Shown: positions 14,703 through 22,419, counted from the stretch's first letter. The stretch: DNA of 22,582 bases from CAZGOM01 sp964542875 (GCA_964542875.1 CAZIWA010000091.1:1-22582), one strand, 5' to 3'. Translations and numbers: made by a program. The notes: a model not told the origin generated them from the sequence alone.

Positions 14703-15539
14703 TCACAGGGAAAGGATCTTGTCCATGGCGACGCTGGTGCGGGCCAGGACGGTTTGATCCCAGGGGATCATTTCGGCGACGATGGTTTTGTTGTAGCCGA
14801 TCTTGCGGAGTGCTTCGATGGAGCACTTCCAGGGGACGTTGCCGGCGCCGAGGTCGCAGAAGGCGCCCAGGCCGCCTTGGGCTTCCTTGTAGTCCTTGAT
14901 GTGGACGCGCTTGATGCGATTGCCCAGGAGTTCGATCCAGTGCGGGGGGTGCTGGTGGTAGCCAAGGACGTTGCCCACGTCGAAGTAGACGCCCCAGTAC
15001 TTGCTCTTGTACTGGTCGATGAACTGGCAGAGTTCCAGGGGGGAGTAGAAAAGCCCGTTCCAGACGTTCTCCAGGCAGAGCTCGACTTTGACCTTCTCGG
15101 CGACTTCCAGAAGCTGCTTGACGGCTTCGTTCAAGCGTTCGATGACGCGGTCGTAGCGGACGATGTCGGAGGAGATGGGGCTCTTGACGACCGCGGGGAC
15201 GTAGAGCATGGAGTCGATGCCGAGCCAGGCGGCGCGCTGGAGGGCCGCGGCGTGAAGCTCGATGGCCTTTTTGCGGATGGCGGGGTCTTCGGAGGCGGGG
15301 TTGAAGCCCCAGGTGTAACCGCAGCCCAGGGTCTGGACGGTGATGCCGGAGGCGTCGATCGTCTTGCGGATGGCTTCGCAGTCGGCCTGGGAGGTCTGGT
15401 GGTTGAGCACGCCGTCGGTGCCGATGCAAAGCTCAACGCCTTTGTAGCCGGTTTCCTTGGCTTCCTTGAGGGCGTCGGCGATGGGGTGGGTGTTGGCCAG
15501 ACCGTTTTGGAAAGACCAGTAGCTGATGGACTTGATCAT
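14703..15539 (-). CDS. sugar phosphate isomerase/epimerase-like TIM barrel
   Basis: 278 residues of the xylose-isomerase-like AP endonuclease 2 fold. The four metal ligands of the ketose 3-epimerase subgroup are in the right order and spacing: E157 (ELCLEN), D187 (VYFDVGN), H213 (RVHIKD) and E256 (VAEMIPW). This supports a Mn/Co-dependent isomerase or epimerase of a free or phosphorylated ketose, or an inosose-type enzyme. The start is a unique ATG followed by IKSISYWSFQNGL. It is the middle gene of the minus arm, 125 bases after rhaM. A second, distantly similar TIM barrel closes the opposite arm at 21555-22400. Confidence 0.9.
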   Translation of the reverse strand: MIKSISYWSFQNGLANTHPIADALKEAKETGYKGVELCIGTDGVLNHQTSQADCEAIRKTIDASGITVQTLGCGYTWGFNPASEDPAIRKKAIELHAAALQRAAWLGIDSMLYVPAVVKSPISSDIVRYDRVIERLNEAVKQLLEVAEKVKVELCLENVWNGLFYSPLELCQFIDQYKSKYWGVYFDVGNVLGYHQHPPHWIELLGNRIKRVHIKDYKEAQGGLGAFCDLGAGNVPWKCSIEALRKIGYNKTIVAEMIPWDQTVLARTSVAMDKILSL

Positions 15540-15664
15540 GGGGTTCCTCGGGTGATGCGGAAATTAAGACGTTTGGGGGGAATGCGATGCTTTGGGCAAG
15601 CGTTTGATCGGCCGGGATCGCGCGCTTTACTTCGTTGGGTGAAGTATTTTCGCGGGCACAGAGT

Positions 15665-15979
15665 TTAGTCGATGTGGAACACTTCGCGCAACGGCTTGAC
15701 GATCGGGCTGTTATCGGGGTTGCTGGGCATGATCTCTTTCATGTAGGCCCACCACTTCTTGCATTCGGGGTCGTTGGCGATGGCGTCGAACTTGGCCTGG
15801 TCGGCGAATTCGACGTAGCCGAAAAGCTGGTTTGTCTCTTCATGGAGATAGATGGAGTAGGTGTGGACGCCCTGGCGTTTGAGAACCGCTTCGAGCTCGC
15901 GCCAGATGGGGCGGTGCCGGCGTTCGTACTCGGCTTCCTGGCCTTTGTTGACGGACATCACAAATGCTTTGCGGATCAT
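15665..15979 (-). CDS. rhaM: L-rhamnose mutarotase
   Basis: 104 residues from the ATG at 15979, the same length as the E. coli enzyme, which also begins MIRKAFVM. An upstream in-frame TTG at 15991 is rejected because GGAG lies just before the ATG. The catalytic pair Tyr18 and His22 is in place (EAEYERRHRPIW), as are LFGYVEF and the family hallmark WWAYMKEIMPSNPDNSP. It interconverts alpha and beta L-rhamnopyranose; relatives act on other deoxyhexoses or uronates, so the real substrate could differ. It is the first gene of the minus arm and lies back to back with the tRNA-Arg promoter. No strong promoter was identified for it. Confidence 0.94.
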   Translation of the reverse strand: MIRKAFVMSVNKGQEAEYERRHRPIWRELEAVLKRQGVHTYSIYLHEETNQLFGYVEFADQAKFDAIANDPECKKWWAYMKEIMPSNPDNSPIVKPLREVFHID

Positions 15980-16037
15980 CCCGTGCTCCAATTGAAGAGG
16001 AAATGGGGCGGATTAGGACCGGAAACAGCATAGCGAC

Positions 16038-16066
16038 TTCACACCCTGCGTGTGCTAGTGTATAAT
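16038..16066 (+). promoter_or_regulatory. tRNA-Arg promoter
   Basis: TTCACA (16038-16043), 17 bases, perfect TATAAT (16061-16066), ending 27 bases before the tRNA. This is one of the best sigma70 promoters in the window. Confidence 0.85.
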
Positions 16067-16093
16067 GCCAGCCCGTTTGAAAAACCCATTGCT

Positions 16094-16167
16094 GTCTCCG
16101 TAGCTCAATTGGATAGAGCGTTGGCCTCCGAAGCCGAAGGTTACAGGTTCGACTCCTGTCGGGGACG
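16094..16167 (+). tRNA. tRNA-Arg (anticodon CCG)
   Basis: A 74-nt cloverleaf. The acceptor is GTCTCCG with CGGGGAC (one T-G wobble), the D arm is GCTC/GAGC, and the anticodon stem is TTGGC/GCCGA with loop CTCCGAA, giving CCG. The T arm is ACAGG-TTCGACT-CCTGT. The discriminator is G and CCA is not encoded. It reads CGG codons. A promoter upstream and terminator downstream make it an independent unit. Confidence 0.96.
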
Positions 16168-16174
16168 CTTTTAG

Positions 16175-16214
16175 AAAAACCCCGGTCGTCCTTAGATGGA
16201 CGACCGGGGTTTTT
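16175..16214 (+). terminator. terminator of tRNA-Arg
   Basis: A perfect 17-bp inverted repeat (16175-16191 with 16198-16214) around TTAGAT, ending in a T run. It starts seven bases after the tRNA. Confidence 0.93.
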
Positions 16215-16281
16215 TGTTTGGAAGCCGAATTGGGCCGCAAGGGCAGGCGCAAGGGGGGCGGGGAGGCGGAGGGGGGCGGAG

Positions 16282-16461
16282 TTTTACCGCGAAGGCGCGA
16301 AGACGCGAAGGTAAGAGGCGCAAAGGGGGAGGAGAGCAGAATTAGAATTGAGACAAATACAGGCTTCTACGGCTTCTGGTGCATACTCCCCAGCATTTTG
16401 CAGACTGTTTTTTCGCACTTTCCGGCTCTTACCTTCGCGTCTTCGCGCCTTCGCGGTAAAA
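16282..16461. mobile_element. 180-bp element bounded by inverted GCGAAG repeats
   Basis: Two copies of the dispersed repeat face each other as a perfect 36-bp terminal inverted repeat (16282-16317 and 16426-16461), starting TTTTACCGCGAAGGCG. The interior of about 108 bases has no gene. The partial similarity GCGCAAAGG versus CGGAAAGTGCG continues inward. Single copies occur at 5200 and 22420. It resembles a non-autonomous mobile or repeat-associated palindrome. It lies between the tRNA-Arg terminator and the second LacI gene. Confidence 0.75.
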
Positions 16462-16522
16462 AATCCATTCTTGGTTTTGACGCTTTCCAAGCTCCGCCAC
16501 GCACCTGATCCGGCCGGCCGGT

Positions 16523-16552
16523 TTGACGGAAGGATGCGCTTTGGCGTAAATT
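16523..16552 (+). promoter_or_regulatory. candidate promoter of the catabolic plus arm
   Basis: TTGACG (16523-16528), 18 bases, TAAATT (16547-16552), about 30 bases before the LacI start. The candidate operator directly overlaps its -10 and start-point region. Confidence 0.5.
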
Positions 16553-16570
16553 GCGTAAACGGTTCCGCAA
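16551..16570. promoter_or_regulatory. LacI-type operator, near-palindrome
   Basis: TTGCGTAAACGGTTCCGCAA is a 20-bp imperfect palindrome (8 of 10 half-site positions match) with the central CG of LacI-family sites. It begins 32 bases before the LacI ATG and overlaps the predicted transcription start, consistent with autorepression of the whole arm. Confidence 0.65.
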
Positions 16571-16582
16571 CTGGGAAAAACG

Positions 16583-17680
16583 ATGTCTTTGCGCACGAGC
16601 GATGTCACGCTTCATGATCTGGCCGACCGGCTTGGGCTGTCGACCACCACGGTGTGGCGTGCGCTCAACGATCAATCGCGCATTTCCCCCAGGACGCGTC
16701 AAAGGGTGATGGATGAGGCGCGCGCATTGAATTACCGGCCTTCGCTGGTGGCCCGGGCGTTGTCGTCGGGCAAGACGCAGACGCTGGGCGTGGTGCTGCC
16801 TTCAGTGGCCAACCCCACCTTCGCGGGCCTGGTGCAGGCGGTGGAGGATGTGGCGTTTGAACGGGGGTACAACGTGCTTTTGTGCAACACCGGCTTTGAC
16901 CTGGCCCGGGAGCAGAAGCAGGTGGAACTGCTGGTGCGCAGGCAGGTGGAAGGTGTGGTGATCGTGCCGTTTTTCAGGCGGTCCGCTGGGGAAGATGCGC
17001 ATCTGCGTGAACTGAGCAGTCAAGGCGTGCCGATTGTGGCGATGCATCATCGGATGCCGGACATGGATATTCCCCAGGTGGTGCCGGACAACGTGCGCGC
17101 GGCGTATGACACGACGATGCATCTGATCAAGCTGGGGCACAAGCGGCTGGCCTTTGTGCATACGGGATTGAGCCAGCGGCTGATTCCGGTTTATGAGCGG
17201 TATGAGGGGTTTTGCGCGGCAGTGAAGGAAGCGGGGCTGGGCAAGGGCGTGGAGGCGCAGGTGGGAGAGCATGATGCGCAGCTTCCGGCGCCGGGGATGA
17301 GCGCGAATGTTTCACGTGCGCTGGTGCGGGCGATGATGACGGGCGGGGATACGCCGACTGCGATTTTTGCGCCGTCTGACCTTTTGGCGTCGCGCGTGAT
17401 GCATGTGATGCAGGCGCTGAGAATCGGCGTGCCGGATGATGTGGCGATCGCGGGTTTTGATGACAGCCCGATTGCCAGCCTGACGACGCCGGGGCTGACA
17501 AGCGTGCGGCCGGCGCTGAATGCGATCGGCAGGCGGGCCGGAGAGAGGTTGTTTGAGTTGCTGGAGGCGGGGGTAAAGCAGCGCGTGCAGACGAAACAAA
17601 TTGAGACTTTGCCTTGTGAATTGATAGTTCGTGGATCAACCGTCCGGCACCGCCGGTCAGAAGGAATAGAGGAAGCATGA
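16583..17680 (+). CDS. LacI/GalR family transcriptional regulator of the catabolic arm
   Basis: 365 residues. The N-terminal helix-turn-helix is at about 9-29 (TLHDLADRLGLSTTTVWRAL), the hinge helix is PSLVARALSSGKTQTLGVVLP, and the periplasmic-binding-like core includes NPTFAGLVQAVEDVA, HLIKLGHKRLAFVHTG, PTAIFAPSDLLA and VAIAGFDDSPIASLTTPGLTSV. All are standard for a sugar-responsive repressor. A candidate operator and promoter lie directly upstream. Its stop overlaps the aldolase start (ATGA), so regulator and enzymes share a transcript. The likely effector is the pathway sugar or a keto-deoxy intermediate, which is inference from context. Confidence 0.95.
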   Translation: MSLRTSDVTLHDLADRLGLSTTTVWRALNDQSRISPRTRQRVMDEARALNYRPSLVARALSSGKTQTLGVVLPSVANPTFAGLVQAVEDVAFERGYNVLLCNTGFDLAREQKQVELLVRRQVEGVVIVPFFRRSAGEDAHLRELSSQGVPIVAMHHRMPDMDIPQVVPDNVRAAYDTTMHLIKLGHKRLAFVHTGLSQRLIPVYERYEGFCAAVKEAGLGKGVEAQVGEHDAQLPAPGMSANVSRALVRAMMTGGDTPTAIFAPSDLLASRVMHVMQALRIGVPDDVAIAGFDDSPIASLTTPGLTSVRPALNAIGRRAGERLFELLEAGVKQRVQTKQIETLPCELIVRGSTVRHRRSEGIEEA

Positions 17681-19335
17681 AGAGCCAGGCGATCCGTAAA
17701 TTGCGTGCGAAATTAAAGAATGATCAGCCCGTTTACGGGATGTGGGTGACGCTGGAATCCGCGAGCGTGACGGAGATGGCGGTGGCGCTGGGCGTGGATT
17801 GGGTGGTGATCGATGCGGAGCATGGGCACCTGGATTGGAAGGACATCGTGGAACACCTGCGCGCGACGGTGCGCAGCGACACGGTGGCGCTGGTGCGCGT
17901 GGCTGAGTGCAATGTGGGATTGATCAAGCGCGCGCTGGATATCGGTGCCGATGGCGTGGTGGTGCCATGGGTGGAGACGGGGCAGCAGTTGGCGGAGGCG
18001 GTGAAGTTTGCGCATTATCCGCCTGACGGGATGAGGGGGATCGGGGCGGAACGTGCGACGTGCTGGGGGCAGTGTTTCACCGACCATGTGGAAGAAGCCA
18101 ACGAGCATGTGCTGGTGGTGCCGATCATCGAAACGGTGAAGGCGGGGCGGAATGTGAAGGAGCTTTTGTCGGTGCCGGAAGTGGATATCTACTTCTTTGG
18201 GCCGGCGGATTATTCGTCGACCGCGGGTTTCGCCGGTCAGTGGGAAGGGCCGGGGGTGGCGCAGCAGATTTTGAACGCCAAGGACCAGATCCGTGCGGCG
18301 GGCCGGCATGTGGGGGTGATCGCCACCAGCAATGAGAACATTGCCCAGCGCCGGGAGCAGGGTTTCAGGGTGATCGGGATGGGGATCGATGCGGGGCTGT
18401 TATTGCGCAGCTTGAAGGGCGCATTGGGTTCCGTGGGCAAGGACCGGAAGATCAAGCCCGGGTTCACAATGGAGTCTGAGGGGACGCCGTCGAACCCGAT
18501 GGAGCGGCCGCCTGAGTCGTTTCGGCCGGATCGGCCTGAGCTGATGAACGAGCTTGGCTCGGGCATGAAGCTGGAGTTGGCCAAGGGCGTGAACATGGAA
18601 TTCCTGGTCGGTGGGCATAACGGCGCGAAGAACCTGACGACGGGGATCGTGACGTTTTCGCCCAAGGCGACGCTGCCGTACCACACGCACACGTTCAGCG
18701 AGTCGATCACGCTGCTGAAGGGCTCGGCGATTCTGGATGTGGAAGGCCGGCGGTACAAGCTTTTCCCGATGGACAATGTGGTGGTGCCGCCTGGGCTGGC
18801 ACATCAGATGACGGAGTCCACGGGCACGGATACGGCGCAGTTTCACGTGGCGCTGGCGACGCACACGCCGGCGCGCGAGATGGTGACCAAGTTCTTCTCC
18901 TGGAAGATGATGCCCGATGATTCGACGGGTGTTCCCGGTGCGGAGCGGGTGAACCGGTTTAAGACAGCCAAGCGCTTTGAAGCAGGCGCGGGGGCGACGT
19001 TTATCGACTTTTTCAACGGCAACCTGATGCCGGGGATCGAGATGAGCGGCGGGTACGGCCTGTTTGCCCCCGGCGGGCGTCTGCCGGCGCACATTCATGA
19101 CTTTGATGAATCCATCTGCATCGTGCAAGGCACGGCGACATGCGTGGTGGAGGGCAGGACGTATCAGCAGAGCAATCTTTCGACTGCGCTTCAGCCTCGC
19201 GGCCGGGTGCATTACTTCATCAACAAGAGCAACGCGCCAATGGGGATGCTCTGGGTGTATGCGGGGCCGATGCCCGAGCGCCTGGTGGTGGATGAGAAGA
19301 ATGCGACGGTGGCGGGGGATCCGTGGAAGGGGTGA
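17677..19335 (+). CDS. HpcH/HpaI aldolase fused to a double cupin
   Basis: 552 residues in two parts. Residues 1-260 form an HpcH/HpaI-family class II pyruvate aldolase, close in pattern to 2-keto-3-deoxy-L-rhamnonate aldolase. The active-site residues H49 (DAEHGH), R74 (LVRV), E152 (PIIET) and D178 (GPADYS) are all present, as is YPPDGMRGIGAERA. Residues about 290-545 hold two cupin domains, each with a full metal-binding set: PYHTHTFSESITLLKG with PPGLAHQ, then PAHIHDFDESICIVQG with QPRGRVHYFIN. The linker (about 260-290) is Pro/Glu/Arg-rich. The frame is uninterrupted and the start overlaps the LacI stop. The aldolase would split a 2-keto-3-deoxy sugar acid into pyruvate and an aldehyde. 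The bicupin could isomerise or open a sugar acid feeding it, by analogy with KdgF, but that is speculative. Confidence 0.92.
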   Translation: MKSQAIRKLRAKLKNDQPVYGMWVTLESASVTEMAVALGVDWVVIDAEHGHLDWKDIVEHLRATVRSDTVALVRVAECNVGLIKRALDIGADGVVVPWVETGQQLAEAVKFAHYPPDGMRGIGAERATCWGQCFTDHVEEANEHVLVVPIIETVKAGRNVKELLSVPEVDIYFFGPADYSSTAGFAGQWEGPGVAQQILNAKDQIRAAGRHVGVIATSNENIAQRREQGFRVIGMGIDAGLLLRSLKGALGSVGKDRKIKPGFTMESEGTPSNPMERPPESFRPDRPELMNELGSGMKLELAKGVNMEFLVGGHNGAKNLTTGIVTFSPKATLPYHTHTFSESITLLKGSAILDVEGRRYKLFPMDNVVVPPGLAHQMTESTGTDTAQFHVALATHTPAREMVTKFFSWKMMPDDSTGVPGAERVNRFKTAKRFEAGAGATFIDFFNGNLMPGIEMSGGYGLFAPGGRLPAHIHDFDESICIVQGTATCVVEGRTYQQSNLSTALQPRGRVHYFINKSNAPMGMLWVYAGPMPERLVVDEKNATVAGDPWKG

Positions 19336-19340
19336 AGAGC

Positions 19341-19457
19341 AGAGGCCTGCGGCCTTTTTCGGGTTCCGGGTCTCGGGTTTGGGGTAAAGAAAGACCGGAA
19401 GAGATGATGGGCACTTTTGACTCTTAGACCCGTAACCCGTAACGGCCGTAGGCCCTC
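19341..19457. repeat. intergenic inverted-repeat element (CGGGTT type)
   Basis: AGAGGCCTGCGGCC (19341-19354) faces GGCCGTAGGCCCTCT (19444-19458) with one substitution and one extra base. Inside, CGGGTTCCGGGTCT (19360-19373) faces TAGACCCGTAACCCG (about 19426-19440). The nested design resembles the element at 3425-3556. It separates the aldolase gene from the next gene and could attenuate transcription. Confidence 0.6.
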
Positions 19458-19502
19458 TGAATTCGTCGTCCGCAATGCGTTCAGTTAAGAAATGAGGTTC
19501 CC

Positions 19503-20540
19503 ATGTCCAAGTGTGAATTTAAGGTTGGGCTGACGGCGGATTTTTATGGGGCTGACGGCAAGCCCAGGTACAAGAACCTGGGGCTGGAAGCGCTTTCGCA
19601 GACGCCGGGGGTGACGCAGGAAGTGCTGAAAGAGCTGCAGCGGCCTATCGGAGCCGATCAGCTTGCGGGGATCAACGGGGTGATCGTGCTGACGCCTTCG
19701 GTGACGGCGGCGACGGTGGCCAAAGCGCAGGATCTGCTGGTGGTGGCCCGGTTTGGCGTGGGGTATGACGCGGTGGACGTCGCCGCGTGTACACAGGCGG
19801 ATGTGCTGGTGACCATCACCACCGGCGCGGTGGATCGCCCGGTGGCGGAAGCCACTCTGGGATGGATGATCGCGCTGACCCACAACTTCAAAGCCAAAGA
19901 CCGGCTGATGCGCGAAGGCAAGTGGGATGACCGGTCGGGCTATATGGGCAAGGAACTGCGCGACCGGACGCTGGGCGTGGTGGGGCTGGGCGGGATCGCC
20001 CGGGAACTGATCCGGCTGCTGAGCGTGTTTGGGATGAAGGAAGTTCTGGCGTTTGATCCGATGGTTTCCCCCGAAGCTGCGCAGAAACTGGGCGTGAAGC
20101 TGGTGGACCTGCCGACGCTGATGGGTCAGGCGGATTTCGTGTCGCTGCATTGCCCGCTTACGCCGCAAACCAAGGGGCTTATCGGCGCGAAGGAAATCGG
20201 TCTGATGAAGGGCGATGCGTATCTGATCAACACGGCACGGGGTGGGATCGTAGATGAAAATGCGCTTTATGATGCGCTGAACAAGGGGCGAATCGCCGGG
20301 GCTGCTTTGGACTGCTTTGAAGTGGAGCCGGTGACGACGCCGAATCGGTTTACGGGATTGGAGAATGTGCTGCTTGCGCCTCACGCGATTGCGTGGACCG
20401 ATGAGCTGTTTCGGGATATCGGGCGCACTGCCAGCCAGGGGATTCTGGATTTGCGCGAAGGCAAGCGGCCGCGCGGTGTGGTGAATCCCGCAGTGTTTGA
20501 CCAGCCCGGGTTTAAGGCCAAGTGGGCGCGGTTTCAATAA
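19503..20540 (+). CDS. D-isomer-specific 2-hydroxyacid dehydrogenase
   Basis: 345 residues of the phosphoglycerate/hydroxypyruvate dehydrogenase superfamily. The NAD-binding domain (about 110-300) starts with LGVVGLGGIARELIRL, in which the last Gly of the usual GxGxxG is Ala. The catalytic triad is visible: R246 (NTARGG), E275 (CFEVEP) and H294 (LAPHAIAWTDE, instead of the usual PHxxG). The likely role is NAD-dependent oxidation of a D-2-hydroxy acid or reduction of a 2-keto acid from the pathway, such as a product of the aldolase. The exact substrate is unknown, and serine synthesis is less likely because no regulatory domain is present. The ATG has GAGG upstream. The gap to the aldolase holds an inverted-repeat element. 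The SDR gene follows 61 bases later. Confidence 0.92.
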   Translation: MSKCEFKVGLTADFYGADGKPRYKNLGLEALSQTPGVTQEVLKELQRPIGADQLAGINGVIVLTPSVTAATVAKAQDLLVVARFGVGYDAVDVAACTQADVLVTITTGAVDRPVAEATLGWMIALTHNFKAKDRLMREGKWDDRSGYMGKELRDRTLGVVGLGGIARELIRLLSVFGMKEVLAFDPMVSPEAAQKLGVKLVDLPTLMGQADFVSLHCPLTPQTKGLIGAKEIGLMKGDAYLINTARGGIVDENALYDALNKGRIAGAALDCFEVEPVTTPNRFTGLENVLLAPHAIAWTDELFRDIGRTASQGILDLREGKRPRGVVNPAVFDQPGFKAKWARFQ

Positions 20541-20601
20541 ACGTCTGCGGTCTGGTTTGGTGACATGCTTTGGGTTCCTGGTTCCAGCGGGAGGAAAAGT
20601 C

Positions 20602-21516
20602 ATGGCGAAGAAAAATCAGAGGGGTGCGGCACGGTCTGAAGTTGTGGGACGTAAGAAAGAAGCAGGACATGCTCACGCGGACGAGAGCATGGCACCCGGA
20701 TGCCAAGCCGTGGGGCGGCTGGCGGGCAAGACGGCGTGGGTGTCGGGAGCCACGTCGGGCATTGGGCTGGGGATCGCCAAGCTGTTTGCGGAGGAAGGGG
20801 CCAGCGTGGCGGTGGCCAGCAATGACGCCGCAGCGTGTGCCAGGGTGGTGGAAGAGATCAAAAAGGCGGGCGGGGCCGCGGTGAGCGTTCCGTGCGATGT
20901 GAGCAGGGAAAGCCAGGTCAAGCGCAGCATTGATGGCGTGTTTAAGGCGTTTGGTCGCATCGATGTGCTCATCAATAACGCAGGGATCGTGGATATCCGG
21001 CAGCTTCATGAATCCAGTGAAGCCGATTGGGACCGGGTGATGGACATCAACCTCAAGTCCGTGTTTTTCGCGTTCAAGCACGCCTACCCGTACCTGCTGA
21101 AAAACCAGACCAGCACCGTGGTGAATGTGGGATCCATCAGCAGTTTTGTGGGGCAGGGGGGAACGCCGGCGTATACGACGTCCAAACATGGAATCCTGGG
21201 GTTAACAAGGTCGATCGCGCTGGACTACGGCAAGGACGGCATCCGGTGCAACTGCGTGTGCCCGGGGATTACCGATACGCCGATGCTGCGGGAGCATTTG
21301 AACGCGACGCCCGATCCGGACGCGACACTGCGCGAGCGACTGAAGCGGACGGCGATGGGCGTGCCGCTTTCGCCTCGCGATGTGGGTAAGACGGTGCTGT
21401 ATCTGGCGTGCGATGACTCCTTTGGCGTGACGGGGACGTCCGTGGTGATCGATGCCGGATATCTGGCGGCGGCGGAGTGGGGCGCGGGGGGTGATACGCG
21501 GTTTCAGAATCGTTGA
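20602..21516 (+). CDS. short-chain dehydrogenase/reductase (SDR)
   Basis: 304 residues from the ATG at 20602, chosen because GGAGG lies seven bases upstream; an upstream ATG at 20497 overlaps the previous gene and lacks one. The classical SDR features are present: SGATSGIGLGIA (G49-x3-G53-x-G55), NNAG at 125-128, S178, Y191 and K195 (YTTSK), and RCNCVCPGITDTPM. An unusual basic lead of about 40 residues (MAKKNQRGAARSEVVGRKKE) precedes the fold. The family oxidises sugar or polyol hydroxyls with NAD(P); in a deoxyhexose pathway it could be the sugar or deoxy-sugar-acid dehydrogenase. It sits between the 2-hydroxyacid dehydrogenase and the isomerase. Confidence 0.93.
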   Translation: MAKKNQRGAARSEVVGRKKEAGHAHADESMAPGCQAVGRLAGKTAWVSGATSGIGLGIAKLFAEEGASVAVASNDAAACARVVEEIKKAGGAAVSVPCDVSRESQVKRSIDGVFKAFGRIDVLINNAGIVDIRQLHESSEADWDRVMDINLKSVFFAFKHAYPYLLKNQTSTVVNVGSISSFVGQGGTPAYTTSKHGILGLTRSIALDYGKDGIRCNCVCPGITDTPMLREHLNATPDPDATLRERLKRTAMGVPLSPRDVGKTVLYLACDDSFGVTGTSVVIDAGYLAAAEWGAGGDTRFQNR

Positions 21517-21554
21517 GGGGTTGATCGGCGTGATTCAATACAGGGAGGCACTCG

Positions 21555-22400
21555 ATGGATATCAAACTGGCTTGCGCGGACTTTTCATTTCCGCTTCTGT
21601 CGCATGATGCGGCGATCAAATTGATTGGGTTGATGGGGTTTACGGGTGTGGACCTGGGCATGTTTCAGGACCGGTCGCACCTGATGCCGTCGACGCAGTT
21701 TGATGACATTCCCAAGCGGGCGCGGGAAGTGAAGAAGAAGCTGGCCGATGCGGGGCTGGTGGCGGCGGATGTCTTTTTGCAGATGGCGCCGGACTTTGTG
21801 CCGTTTGCGGTGAACCACCCCGAGACGGCGCGGCGGGAGAAGGCGCGGGACTGGTTTTTAAAGACGCTGGAGTACGCCAATGCGGTTGAATGTTCGCACG
21901 TGACGACGCTGCCGGGCGTGTCGTTTGAGTCCGAGCCAAGGGCGGCGTCGCTGGAGCGATCCGCAAAGGAACTGGCGTGGCGGCTGGAGCAGGCCGAGCG
22001 CGCGGGGATCGAGTTCTCCGTGGAGGCGCATGTGGGCTCGCTGGTGCCTTCGCCGGAGGAGGCGCTGGAACTGGTGGCCCTGACGCCGGGATTGACGCTG
22101 ACGCTGGATTACACGCACTTCACGCGGGCGGGAATGCCTGACGCGCGGATCGCGCCAATGGTGAAACACGCCTCGCATTTTCACGCGCGCGGGGCGTGCA
22201 CGGGGCGGCTGCAGACGCTCTTTGGACGAAACACGATCGACTATGCGGGCGTGCTGCGTGAGATGAAAAAGGTTGGCTACAAGGGGTGGGTGGGGGTGGA
22301 GTATGTGTGGATCGACTGGGAAGGGTGCAATGAATGCGACAATGTTTCGGAGACGGTGCAGATGAAAGAGTTGCTGCTGAGAGAGGCGGGGAAGCTGTGA
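21555..22400 (+). CDS. sugar phosphate isomerase/epimerase-like TIM barrel
   Basis: 281 residues of the xylose-isomerase-like TIM-barrel superfamily. The metal-ligand pattern is visible: Glu in FSVEAHVGS, Asp in LTLDYTHF, His in HFHARGA and Glu in VGVEYVWIDWEG. The N-terminus MDIKLACADFSFPLL is typical. GGGAGG six bases before the ATG and the 38-base gap to the SDR gene make it the last visible member of the plus arm. Some relatives are inosose dehydratases or ketose epimerases; the substrate is unknown. A GCGAAG repeat follows 20 bases after the stop. No terminator hairpin is evident. Confidence 0.9.
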   Translation: MDIKLACADFSFPLLSHDAAIKLIGLMGFTGVDLGMFQDRSHLMPSTQFDDIPKRAREVKKKLADAGLVAADVFLQMAPDFVPFAVNHPETARREKARDWFLKTLEYANAVECSHVTTLPGVSFESEPRAASLERSAKELAWRLEQAERAGIEFSVEAHVGSLVPSPEEALELVALTPGLTLTLDYTHFTRAGMPDARIAPMVKHASHFHARGACTGRLQTLFGRNTIDYAGVLREMKKVGYKGWVGVEYVWIDWEGCNECDNVSETVQMKELLLREAGKL

Positions 22401-22419
22401 GTGGGAGGGGGGAAGAGTT

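Noticed and set aside
15980..15991. TTG start for rhaM
   Set aside because: The ATG four codons later has GGAG upstream and gives exactly the family N-terminus and length.
16282..16461. CRISPR array
   Set aside because: Only two repeat copies, inverted rather than direct, with no spacers and no cas genes nearby.
20497..20601. Longer N-terminus for the SDR gene
   Set aside because: The upstream ATG overlaps the preceding gene and lacks a ribosome binding site; ATG 20602 has a strong one.
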